From Hetaerina americana (lineage: Eukaryota; Arthropoda; Insecta; Odonata; Calopterygidae), in assembly GCA_022747635.1 (NCBI GenBank), contig JAKTNV010000020.1, positions 1,587,501 through 1,651,500 of the forward strand: a stretch of 64,000 bases of DNA, read 5' to 3'. Numbering within the stretch: position 1 is the first letter of the stretch; every line of letters starts with the position of its first letter. The position numbers and the translations under genes are program-made. Shown in pieces: positions 22,691 through 33,350 of this stretch. Below the pieces are notes generated by a model. It searched no databases. It had not been told where the DNA came from and was given only the letters and a program-made list of their open reading frames with translations.

Positions 22691-23343
22691 GGACACCGGG
22701 CGAGGCGAATCATACACTGTTAAATTTCTCTATTCTGAAACTCGCTTTGCATTTGCATGAAAAGGATGATTGGTATCCGACTATATATCCGTGATCCATG
22801 GGTCATATTTTCCCCCTTTTTACTTGGCAAAATAATAGAAAGAGTGGCAACAACCTTCTTGGGAATTAAAATGCACATTGCATAGAAGACACTGAAATTC
22901 TCCCAAAACAATTATATCAAAACACAGTTGACATGCATCTCAAACAAATTTGTATTTTAGCTTAAAGAAAATCGGAAATTCACGGTGAAAACTTTATTGT
23001 TTTAATTGATTACTCAAAACATATTATATTACCAGTAAGGACTGCGGGAAAAATGTGTCGTAATTCAACATTTATGGAGTAATGTATTATTTGCTGATAA
23101 TCATGATTGGGGGAATTTTCAGAAACACAGGAGAAGTTACCACCATTCCGTCGTAAGGGAAAGGCCATAAGGCATCTTAAAAAGATAGTTCTCATCAACC
23201 AATCGATTTGCAGACATTTGGGCGGAGAGAGTGCGAAAGGTGGACGCTGAGAAGAGGGGAGGTGGGCGCATAAAGGGGCGGGCGTGGCGACCAGTCCCCC
23301 GTTGCCATCGCCGGGGGGGGGGGGGGCGAGCCCTCACACTCAC

Positions 23344-23511
23344 CTTCCGTCGGGGGCGGGAATTGCGTGGGCTCCCGAGGGCCACCGTCGCCCATGGCTC
23401 CTCCGCCGCCCCTGTCCTGCGCCGCGGCGGCCGCCACCTCGGCAGGGCCGTCAGCCTCCTCCACTTGAATGCACCGCGAGGCGTCGATGCCCGGCCTCGA
23501 GGAACTCACGG
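23344..23511 (-). CDS. Ten-a: teneurin exon: Pro-rich linker before conserved extracellular block
   Basis: A 168-nt exon, phase 1 at both ends: acceptor CTTCTCTTTGCAG|CC and donor ACGGAAG|GTGAGTG. It encodes VSSSRPGIDASRCIQVEEAD, an Ala/Gly-rich middle and PTQFPPPTE, then splices in frame to the exon at 19334-19972. Teneurins have a variable Pro/Ser-rich stretch at this position, between the membrane segment and the conserved block, so family identity rests on phase, strand and order rather than sequence. Antisense frames across this interval are shadows. Confidence 0.72.
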
Positions 23512-23854
23512 CTGCAAAGAGAAGGGGAAACTAGGTCAGAGGTGGTCATTTGCACGCCCGGATGAAGGGAGGTCATTTCCCCCACCCCTCATGGACACCC
23601 ACGCATGCATGCGAAATGAAACACCAACGGCTCCTCGGAGTACGCACCAGCCACGTGATCGCAGTGGTAAGGCCTCCGCTCGAACACTCTCCATTGATTC
23701 CTCACACGCTCATCTCATCCATCCGCACACTCTACTTCTACAGCTTCCGGCAGCATTCATTTTATTCGCCTTTCCTTGCCTCAACCCGTTCCCGCCCCCA
23801 GCACCCGGGACCCCATCGGACAAGTCTGACCTTTATTTATTTTTATTTATCGAC

Positions 23855-24060
23855 TTAATTGGGCGAGGTTGAGACTAATAGTCCCTTCTTCCACCTTACC
23901 CTACATTACACACATTTGACGACAATCACATACAACCAAGCCCTAGATGGAGGGAAATCCACCTAGGTGGGAATCGAACCCACGACCTCTGGGTTGGTAG
24001 GCGAGGACTTTACCCCGCCGCCACCGAGGCCGGCAACCTTGCCTGCCGCCGAGGCCGGCG
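23855..24060 (-). mobile_element. tRNA-headed SINE carrying LINE family A tail
   Basis: On the minus strand: A-box-like GGTGGCGGCGGGGTAAAG, then a perfect B box GGTTCGATTCC inside GTCGTGGGTTCGATTCCCAC, then about 60 bases of body, then AAGAAGGGACTATTAG and TCTCAACCTCGCCCAATTAA. The last part is the family A LINE 3' end (compare 16090-16125). A GGCCTCGG motif is duplicated at the 5' side (about 24030-24060). SINEs that borrow a LINE 3' end use that LINE's reverse transcriptase, a known arrangement. Confidence 0.8.
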
Positions 24061-24289
24061 ACCTTGGGGAAACCCTTGAGACACTTTTTCGTGGCTCCAG
24101 TACTGCGCTTCTCCAAACGGCGCAACCGTTGAGGGCGCAGATCGTGGTCGAGTGGATGCGACGCAGCGGTTGCAGACGCAATCGGCACAGAAAGGGATTA
24201 CGACTCAGATGAGGAGCTCCGAAACACCAGCTGCCGAGACAGTGAAATGGGGATTGAAATAAAATAAACCCATGGGGAAAAGTAACATT
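24061..24289. other. SINE flank or extended SINE 5' part
   Basis: Contains an open minus-strand frame that continues from the SINE but has no recognised domain. It may be an additional 5' part of the SINE or host sequence. Confidence 0.35.
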
Positions 24290-24445
24290 CTAGTAGAAAG
24301 TTAAAGGTTTAGGAAACCGTTGGAGAACGTTTTTGTGGATTAATTTGCAGTATTTATGCGGTAGGAATCAGGCCGGAAGACATCGTCAGGACAGAGCGAG
24401 TTCCCACACCGAAAAAGTGTAAGTCGGCCATGATTAGCTAAACAA
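24290..24445 (+). mobile_element. LINE family B fragment
   Basis: Reads LICSIYAVGIRPEDIVRTERV and PTPKKCKSA in one frame, corresponding to LIRSIYEEGIWPEDCVRS and VPIPK of the copy at 11600-11710. About 150 bases survive. Confidence 0.65.
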
Positions 24446-24634
24446 ACTGACAACTAACCGGTAATTAGCGTCTGAATTGCATGTGCCGTATTTTAACATA
24501 TTTTCTTGTCCTCTTTGTGTGGGCATAGGAATAGCTGCTAGCCATGTAATACTCGTTATGTAGGCATGTTGCAAGATTGGTGTTCGATCGCCCCCTTTCT
24601 ACGCGGTTTTTGGGTGGATCCCGGTGTGCGTGAA

Positions 24635-24720
24635 GGAATGAGAGGAAATATATGTAGAATGGCTGGTGATCTACCACCCTCTGCCGCAATTCCTTGCGAC
24701 GGCTTGCGCGGTATTACGTA
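24635..24720 (+). mobile_element. LINE family C 3' terminus
   Basis: CTACCACCCTCTGCCGCAAT and ACGGCTTGCGCGGTATTACG (about 24671-24718), then ATGAACATTC, match the 3' terminus of family C in sense orientation, with a trace of its hexamer tail. Confidence 0.6.
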
Positions 24721-24837
24721 GATGAACATTCGTATTTAAATCCAAAGATTTGCGGAATGTGGCGCGAGTGGTATTTACTTATTGGTTCTTCAAAATCCCA
24801 ACACACTCTTGTAAATTCACATTATAATAGGACGCTT

Positions 24838-24945
24838 CTGGAGCTTAATGGGTGAAATCAATCAGCAGGTAATCGACAGGATCCGGGTTCGAGTCCCTCT
24901 GGAGCCGTAGAATTTGTACACTGTAAAATATCTATATTTGTTTAT
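24838..24945 (+). repeat. tRNA-like SINE with ACACTGTAAA tail
   Basis: GGATCCGGGTTCGAGTCCCT at 24880-24899 is a strong B box within a T-arm; GGAGCTTAATGGGTGAAATC upstream is A-box-like. The 3' side GTAGAATTTGTACACTGTAAA resembles the sequence after the tRNA-like unit at 57606 (AATGATTTTTACACTCTGAAA), suggesting one SINE family. Confidence 0.55.
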
Positions 24946-25575
24946 TATTATTATATGGATTATAAAAGATCACTGAAATATTATTATGAAAATTTCTTAA
25001 TTGGCCAGTTAACCAGTAAATTCAGAGTGATTCACAGTTCTTGAGCCGTAGATTGCGCCATCGAGTAAGGATCCACATTCAATACCTTTACGATAAATCT
25101 TCCAGTAAGTTATTTATCCAAATATCACGCTAATTTTTCCACGTCGTACTTGTATTTGTTATTGAAAGCGCGAGTGGTGAATTGATTTCGCCGCATGCAC
25201 ACAGGTCGAATTAATTACACGCGATGAAAACCTCATTATTAATATAATGAAGTTGAAATATTTTAAAGTTAGTAATAATGGATTTGGCGTTCCATGTTGG
25301 CTGATGAAAACGGCCTCAGGAATATTAATTGACAAAAGATCTCCAGGATGAAAAATGCATTTTGATTGCAATCGGAGTGGAATATGTGAAGGTTCCCGCG
25401 GAGGGGATATTTTTAAAATGGGAAGAAACATTTTGATCGTAGAGGCGCCAAAAAGGTTCACGCCCTTCAGAGGTGGAGGAGAGATGGCTGGCACTCATCG
25501 ATCCCTCTCCTCGCAGCATTTTACAGAAAGTACTATGGATTCCTCGCCCCTTCACCTTTTTCGGAATAGGAACTA
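24946..25575. other. no gene recognised
   Basis: AT-rich unassigned sequence; short frames only. Confidence 0.45.
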
Positions 25576-25640
25576 AATGTATACATATGTAGATTTATAT
25601 GTATGTAAATATTTATATATATATGTATATTTATACACAC

Positions 25641-25714
<74 letters not shown>

Positions 25715-25755
25715 TCATATATATACTCATCATTATATATCATTTATATATATGT
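25576..25755. repeat. TA microsatellite (with TG/CA and ATAC variants)
   Basis: Pure AT dinucleotides at about 25650-25712, flanked by mixed ATGT/ATAC units. It directly abuts the left arm of the family E element. Confidence 0.95.
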
Positions 25756-26341
25756 ATACTCATTTATATAGAAACAGATATAAGGTAAAGGGATAGGAAC
25801 ACACACAAAGGACGAACATTTGTGTGAGTATTTGTTCGCCGTTTGGCGGGATTTCGTGTTTGAATGTGTATCAGGCCAATGTGGCTCGTCTCTTCTTCTG
25901 GCTATGCGTGCCACGAAACGCACTGTTCTCATCCTTTATGATGTTGTATGATTCCTTTACTAGTATCCTTTCCTCTTGTGTGTCTTGTCTATTTCTCCTT
26001 TGGTGGGTGAAACGGCTCCCTAATGCCATCTCTTGGCCAAAGAATCTGGGCACTTGGTTGCATAAAGCATCGCAGATCTCAGTGTAAATTACGTTTCCTG
26101 GATATCTCAAGCGGTTAAGAGCCTCCGCCCGGCAAGTGGAAAGATTTTATAATCTTTCCACTTGCTAATATATAAATCCCGATCTAGGAAATATTTTTAC
26201 ATTCGTGATCTGCTGGATTCGGCTTCCCTACCTCTCTTGTGTTCGTCCTTTGTGTGTGTTCCTATCCCTTTACCTTATATCTGTTTCTATATAAATGAGT
26301 ATTTGTTCGCCGTTTGGCGGGATTTCGTGTTTGAATGTGTA
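25756..26341 (+). mobile_element. family E element: inverted tails, direct repeats, tRNA-like core
   Basis: Bounded by perfect 63-bp inverted arms, 25756-25818 and 26240-26302. Inside and overlapping these are 45-bp exact direct repeats beginning GAGTATTTGTTCGCCG, at 25826-25870 and 26297-26341. The core has a tRNA-like A box (GATATCTCAAGCGGTTAAGA at 26101-26120). The expected B-box region is replaced by a perfect 15-bp hairpin (26132-26146 and 26151-26165, loop TTAT), while the relative at 37368-37435 keeps GTTCGAGTCCC there. No protein-coding frame. Direct repeats plus an inverted end copy recall the pseudo-LTR arrangement of Penelope-like elements; the tRNA-like core recalls a SINE. Both copies adjoin TA microsatellites. 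Confidence 0.75.
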
Positions 26342-26367
26342 TATATGTATGTATGTATATATATATA

Positions 26368-27256
<889 letters not shown>

Positions 27257-28005
27257 CGAGGGTCACCCGGAAAGTAGTACCCGTTCGTGAAATAAAGACA
27301 CAATAGTAAATATTAACAAACATAAAAAATTTTATTTGAAAGAGGATACTTTAAACTACTTCTCAACATAATCTCCAAGCAAATTAAGGCATTTGTCATA
27401 ACGTGTGACAAGTTTCTGTATTCCTGCTGCATAGTCCTTCGCCGCCAGCTCATTGAGATACGCGAGGGACCCATCTTGCACAAATTTTTGCATAATGCAG
27501 ATGGTGTTTAACAATTTCATGAACAATTGTTCGAGAAACATTGGGAAAATGCTCACAGATGTCATCAATTGTGACGCGCCGATCGTTCCTCACGAATTCG
27601 TCAACTGAGCTCACCAGTTGGTCTGTAATGACAGACGGTCTCCCCGAACGCTCATCGTCGTGTGTTTTCCCCCTCCCCATGTTGAAGTTGCGACACCACC
27701 GCCGAACAGACGACTCGTCCATTACATTGTCTCCATACACCTCCTTTAATTGGCGATGAATATCACATGGGCGAACGTTTCTTGCATTGAGGAATTTAAT
27801 CACTGCCCTCACTTCACAACTGGCGGCGTTCTCAATTTTTTTAAACATTGTAAACAATCACAGAAACAACACAGGCAATGCTAGCGTCACGCAACTTGGC
27901 TCAGAGAAGGCAGACAAGCCACTGAAGCTATCTGACCTCGTCCAGCGGCTACTCGCGTCGTCAGCACTTCATGCGGCACGAACGGGTACTACTTTCCGGA
28001 TGACC
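27257..28005 (-). mobile_element. mariner deletion derivative, copy 2
   Basis: Same structure as copy 1; the terminal repeat on the right lacks its last four bases (ends ...CCGGATGACC against the TA run). Left flank is CA rather than TA. The internal deletion joint is identical to copy 1, so all copies descend from one deleted element. Confidence 0.92.
27450..27848 (-). CDS. mariner HTH-only protein, copy 2 (132 aa)
   Basis: Intact frame as in copy 1 with substitutions: GDNVMDE for GENVMDE, GKTHDDERSGRPS for GNTHDDERSERPS, and FPNVSRT for FPNVFRT. The versions here (GRPS, NVSRT) are the usual mariner wording, so copy 1 looks like the more mutated one. C-terminal remnant out of frame as in copy 1. 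Confidence 0.8.
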   Translation of the reverse strand: MFKKIENAASCEVRAVIKFLNARNVRPCDIHRQLKEVYGDNVMDESSVRRWCRNFNMGRGKTHDDERSGRPSVITDQLVSSVDEFVRNDRRVTIDDICEHFPNVSRTIVHEIVKHHLHYAKICARWVPRVSQ

Positions 28006-28054
28006 ATATATATATATATCTGTCTCTCTGTATGTATATATATATATATATACA

Positions 28055-28807
28055 CGAGGGTCACCCGGAAAGTAGTACCCGTTCGTGAAATAAAGACACA
28101 ATAGTAAATATTAACAAACATAAAAAATTTTATTTGAAAGAGGATACTTTAAACTACTTCTCAACATAATCTCCAAGCAAATTAAGGCATTTGTCATAAC
28201 GTGTGACAAGTTTCTGTATTCCTGCTGCATAGTCCTTCGCCGCCAGCTCATTGAGATACGCGAGGGACCCATCTTGCACAAATTTTTGCATAATGCAGAT
28301 GGTGTTTAACAATTTCATGAACAATTGTTCGAGAAACATTGGGAAAATGCTCACAGATGTCATCAATTGTGACGCGCCGATCGTTCCTCACGAATTCGTC
28401 AACTGAGCTCACCAGTTGGTCTGTAATGACAGACGGTCTCCCCGAACGCTCATCGTCGTGTGTTTTCCCCCTCCCCATGTTGAAGTTGCGACACCACCGC
28501 CGAACAGACGACTCGTCCATTACATTGTCTCCATACACCTCCTTTAATTGGCGATGAATATCACATGGACGAACGTTTCTTGCATTGAGGAATTTAATCA
28601 CTGCCCTCACTTCACAACTGGCGGCGTTCTCAATTTTTTTAAACATTGTAAACAATCACAGAAACAACACAGGCAATGCTAGCGTCACGCAACTTGGCTC
28701 AGAGAAGGCAGACAAGCCACTGAAGCTATCTGACCTCGTCCAGCGGCTACTCGCGTCGTCAGCACTTCATGCGGCACGAACGGGTACTACTTTCCGGATG
28801 ACCCTCG
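28055..28807 (-). mobile_element. mariner deletion derivative, copy 3
   Basis: 753 bp, complete terminal repeats, right flank TA (28808-28809), left flank CA. Together with the spacer it repeats the copy 2 unit with a 798-bp period. I noticed only one base difference from copy 2 inside the coding part (A for G at about 28568). Confidence 0.92.
28248..28646 (-). CDS. mariner HTH-only protein, copy 3 (132 aa)
   Basis: Protein identical to copy 2 as far as I can read. The frame is intact with the same premature end after ARWVPRVSQ. Near-identity of copies 2 and 3 points to a recent local duplication. Confidence 0.8.
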   Translation of the reverse strand: MFKKIENAASCEVRAVIKFLNARNVRPCDIHRQLKEVYGDNVMDESSVRRWCRNFNMGRGKTHDDERSGRPSVITDQLVSSVDEFVRNDRRVTIDDICEHFPNVSRTIVHEIVKHHLHYAKICARWVPRVSQ

Positions 28808-28809
28808 TA

Positions 28810-30035
28810 TATACAGAGAGACAGAGAGAGAGAGAGTGCTGGCAATGAGTGGGATGGCATGACTGCGTGCGTCAGTTACAGAACGCGTGACAGAATGCGC
28901 CCGACGCTGGAAAAGGAGAAGACGGAGAAATGGTCGTAGAATGTGGTCTCGGGAGCTCACAGAAGCCGAGGAAGAGCACGCATGCTTCGCACGCCCTCTT
29001 CCTGGTGGCCGAAAGGGGCAAGTACTTCCGCACGGAGGAAGGCATGAAGGGAGGGGAATGCTTCCTCAGACAGCCCAACGCTGTCCTTCCCTCGCGCTGC
29101 CTCCCTTTGAAAGGGAATGGCTGGAATAGTATGCACGTATGTCACATGCAGATGCCGGTGTCCGCCATTTCAAAGTGATCGGTCTTGGTGCCATCGCCCG
29201 TCCCTGGTCTCCTCCTTCGGGAGGGGAGCGCGTCGGAAGTGCGGGAGGGGGTGGAGGCCTCCGCAAGTAGAGTTGACCGTGGGTGGCGAGCGCCGTAGAG
29301 GTCGAAGGAAGGGGCGATGGATATTGGGATCGCGGCTCCTGCCTCCAAGGAGGGTGGAGTCCAAACCGAGAAAGTATGAAAGAGGAATGAAGGGGATCGA
29401 AGATATTCCGCTCCGTTGGGGTCCTCGGGGGCGAAGAGAGCGGGATGTAACAATTTAGTGGCGTGGCAACCCTCCCCCTCCTCCCTTGAAGTATAGATGA
29501 GCACGGGCATTCTTAAGAAGAAACCAATTGCACCTCCGACCGCTTCGCCCAATTCCCTCCCTCCCTCCCCCGTCCCCCAATCCCCACCCACTGCCACCGA
29601 CAACCTCAGTGCTCAACTCGGACGACCTCCTCGCGAGGGAAGAGGCGTCTTATTCCGTTAATACGGATCTTTAAGGCCAAAGATATCGCATGCGGTAGCC
29701 GCTCGGAGCGTGTGCTGCATCGCTTACGCAGAGATAGTCCTTGCTCTAAAATCGGAAACTCCTTCCCTACAATTACCCACTCGTGCGGGATCGGAACTCC
29801 GCCGAGGGAATAACGAATGCCTTGATCGTCCTCAAACATTCAGCGATGCGCCTTCACATTCGGTTTACTACGATGAGTTTCTTAGATACCATAATAATAA
29901 AACACTCCTCTCGAATGAAACGGGTGGCTCGAATGCACTTTGTTCGTCATCAGCAATGCACTCCACTCCTCAACTGCACTTCGCCCCGAAGAGTGCGCCT
30001 CGGAACCCCAGGGGGCTAGAACTGAAATGAAAATG
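28810..30035. other. no gene recognised; GC-rich block
   Basis: Begins with a short GA-rich run (28811-28840). GC-rich at 28900-29620, with overlapping frames on both strands that show no domain or convincing splice borders. Nothing assignable at 29620-30035. Confidence 0.45.
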
Positions 30036-30290
30036 TTATATAATATAGGATCTCAGGTTTTCCCGGCGTATGGTATTCAAGAAGTTCTCTCGGGTTTCCC
30101 ACCGGGTCAGGTTGCAGTGCACCGACATTTCGAAGGCTGACTCTGCCATCGTCTTCAGGGTGAAGTGTTCTTTGGGGTGAAGTTCACTTCACCCTGAAGA
30201 CGATGGTAGAGTCAGGCCTTCGAAACGTCGGTGTACTGCAACCTGACCCGGTGGGAAACCCGAGAGAACTTCTTGAATTATATAATATAG
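30036..30290. mobile_element. 229-bp hairpin element with 13-bp target duplication, PLE-like
   Basis: The 13-mer TTATATAATATAG occurs directly at 30036-30048 and 30278-30290, flanking the element. Inside, arms 30075-30167 and 30185-30278 are inverted copies with a one-base gap and a few mismatches, separated by 17 bases. Each arm, read outward, has CCTGAAGACGATGG, CTTCGAAACGTCGG and CAACCTGACCCGGTGGGAAA. The CTGAAGA...CGAAACGTCGG wording is what I associate with Penelope-like 3' ends in arthropods. The left arm extends about 25 bases further outward than the right (TTTTCCCGGCGTATGG). No coding capacity, so it is non-autonomous. Confidence 0.8.
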
Positions 30291-32900
30291 CTTATCTACA
30301 CATTTTCTGTTTGTCCGTTTAGCGTTGTCGTTAAATAATTACGAACTTCTCTATTAAAAAAACAAACGTTACGCTAGGGAAAGAAAGACTCGCCCCTTTG
30401 CGTACACATGAGAGCCATATCGCGAAATCAACGTTTCCGTCGAGGAGTTAACGTAGAGTCAGTCGCCCTTCCAGGGGCTGCGCCGAATGTGAGGCTTCGG
30501 GACGGGGAGTATGTACCCGCCATCGCCGCACCAAACTAGCATCTTCACTAACCTCGTGTGTTTTGCTGTCGAAAAACCGTTCCCGCATGACCGCATGGGA
30601 CTGTCATTTGAAGTATGTAGCCCCCATTACTGGATTGTTTGCCCTAATTTGTTAATTTTCAGACTTCTCCTTCCATCCCTCGTGTCTCTCTCTCTGTGGG
30701 GGGTGGGGAGGACTCCAGCTGCCTGTCTGCTGCGGTGTACTGCATTCCCCTCGTGTGACTATAGGGGCGGAGACGACGAGTAGCATGTCCACCAGATAGT
30801 ACATAGAATGCCCCCTTCTCTCACTTTTCAATTCTGCATGACCTCTCTTTTTATGGTGGTCTAACAAATAAACTGGTGGTGGTTCATTTTTACTCCCTTT
30901 TTTATCATAACAAATAACTGATGCACATTTTAGGTGAATAAAACACTTGTTTCGTATTAATTCTTCCTCCAGCATGCATACAAATTTGCACGTTATTTGA
31001 TATATTTTCAATAGATATTTTTCCCTTTCCCCTTCCTCTCCCATATCCTCCCTTACCACTCACCCTTCCCACCCGGTGCTTGCACCCGCTGCCACACACC
31101 TTTTTGTTGAATCGCGGGGTACTTGTGTCGATGTCGAGCACTGCCATGGCGCGTCCATGATATATTGCGCATAATCGCCCTCAAATGTTTCCTTTCCTCC
31201 GCCCCCCGGAGCATAAGCGACAAAGGCCAATCGAAATGTTACACTAGGTATAAGGCAATTGCATCCAAATGAAACGTGGAGGGTTTCATTATGTCGGGAA
31301 AAGTGCGCATGCGCGGTGGATTCCGAGGATTTGGGGGATTTCGAATGGAGCGGGGATGCGTGGAAACGGCTCCCTTCGATGGCATTCCGTCGGGTGCGGG
31401 CGGCCGCACCTTCCCCTTCCACACCCGCCCTTCAACCCTCGCCTCTTCCTTGCTCCGCGGTGCAGTCCTCCACTTCCCCTCCACTTGGTGCACCGCCTCC
31501 GCGGATCGCAGCATCCTTTCCTTTCAATCCGAGCACTCTTTTTAGCCCTCGATTCCCATCTTTCGAATAATCTGGCTTCTGATAAATTGCGCTCTCGGAT
31601 AATCATCACTACTGATGGATGCCATGATCTATCCGTGCCTCCATTTCATTTTACCGAGCCAAAAATTATCCATTATACTTTCCCTTTAAAGAAGTCCACA
31701 ATCTCACGGCTTTTAGCCAGAATCTTTCATAACCGTGGGTGATATTAAGTTTAACTTTCGATTTGTAGATCCAAATTTTATTTTATCAATATATTGTATC
31801 GTTGCATGCGGTTGAGGTTGAATAGTTTAGTTAGCAGCCTCTAGTATCCGACCATTAGCGCTTCCTATCTGAAAACCTGGCTCTAAATAGCTTCGGTAAT
31901 TTCCTTGACGTCCAATCGTCCGACCGTCAGCGCTTCCGATAGATTTCCTCTCTTGCTAGAATCATGGGATTGGAGGAATTCCCCGATGGTATTGAGTGCA
32001 TCGACTGCGAATTCCCGAGTTTGTATTTGAATCTCTTCGACACGAAGGTGTTCGGACGACAGTACTTCTGAATCTGCTTTGGATGAATGCGAGCCTCTGG
32101 AACCTGCGCACTCACAATCGACAAACTCATTTTCACAGTCTCACTAACTTATTAAACTTAAGATATCGTCGGGGGCTCGCAGATGTTTCCCAGTCTCTAT
32201 CAAGATGGATTTGGTCAAGCATTTGTTTCCCCGAGTGCATTCATGCTTTTATTTACAATTATTCTATGTTTATCGGCGCTCCGGGTGAGATTCACCAGCA
32301 GGCGGGGGCGTTGGTGAAGAGACCGAGACGCCCGCGGACACGACACCCTCCCATCTGGCGCACCACTCCCGAAGGAATTGGCACAATTTGGCAACACCAC
32401 AAATACGAGACTGCGGTATTTCAGGTTATGTTACACGATGAAACGGAGATGTCACTCACCGCGAGAAATTATTCCGAGTCGGATTCATGAAAAGGGATTA
32501 CTTGTGGATTTCATTAGAATTGTTTTGTCATATTGGAACCATGGGTTCATCATAGAACAGTGCACCATGCGGCAATGAGCTAACCTATTATACGGGGAGT
32601 CTTTCATTTTCTCCGTTATTCATGACAATTTTAATTTTCATTGGAAATGTTTGTCTCTTGGCAAAACTCCCTTAGCAAAAACTTGACGATTTCATCTAAA
32701 AACCTGAGCAGTAATTACTTCATTATTGCAAATAGCTCCTCATATTAGAGTATATTGGAGCATTTTGGATATGTGAAATGATTTCGTAGCTTTTCGGGGC
32801 ATCAATTGAATTCGACTGTTTTTATGATACGCGAGACCGTGAAAAATGAAAACGAATTTGAAGTTCAAATTTACTAAGGGTGCTCTTCGATCTGAAAAGA
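30291..32900. other. no gene recognised
   Basis: About 2.6 kb without an assignable element. A GC-rich patch at 31240-31560 gives long frames on both strands without motifs; the rest is AT-rich. Confidence 0.45.
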
Positions 32901-32904
32901 GTGA

Positions 32905-33350
32905 CGAAAACTATCAAGAGTGAACGCTTTTTGACAAGGATTGCAGATTAAGCGTTCGCATGGTTTTTGGTGAACTTGGCATCCCTAAAAGTGATGTGCA
33001 TCGACTTGTGACCAAAAACATGGGCAAGGGAAAGATGTCTGCGAAGTTGTTGCCGCGAATGCTCTCGGACGAACAAAAGAAAACTCGGCGTGCAAAGGAT
33101 TCTTGACCACGTGAGTGAGGATCCAAACTTTGTAGACAAAGCCCCACGAGACTTATTCCTCTTCCCCCGCCTCAAATCCGTTCCGAAAGGACGTCACCTT
33201 GGCCAGTTGGAGCGTTACAACGGGCCGTGACGAGGGAGATTAGTAGCATTCCGGGCATCGCCTTCGAGAAGGCGTACGAGGCGTAGAAAACCCGCTGGCA
33301 GCGGTGTGTAGACAAACAAGGGGGCTCATTCGAAAATTTTCTAGTGAATT
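32905..33350 (+). mobile_element. mariner remnant with catalytic domain deleted
   Basis: Readable pieces in order: DKDCRLSVRMVFGELGIPKS (second HTH, from about 32934), GKGKMSAKLLPRMLSDEQKK (to about 33087), then after a frameshift ILDHVSEDPNFVDK, then directly APRDLFLFPRLKSVPKGRHL (33143-33202) and FEKAYEA*KTRWQRCVDKQG (33262-33321). In intact mariners a segment with the first two catalytic aspartates lies between the NF.D and APRDLFLFP positions; here it is missing. The wording differs from the elements at 26368-28807, so this is another mariner lineage. Terminal repeats were not found. Confidence 0.8.

Larger units (their letters stand above)
19973..23343 (-). other. Ten-a: teneurin intron with repeat debris
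   Basis: About 3.4-kb intron joining donor GAAG|GTGAGT (23343) to acceptor CTTCTTCCAG (19973). It holds a possible mariner scrap at 21038-21150 and a tRNA-like sequence at 22612-22690; the remainder, including GC-rich patches at 20760-21000 and 21600-21710, shows nothing I recognise. Confidence 0.75.

Noticed and set aside
30036..30290. Simple transcription terminator or microRNA hairpin
   Set aside because: Exact 13-bp flanking direct repeats and PLE-like wording fit a mobile element better; arms of about 94 bp are long for an animal microRNA precursor.
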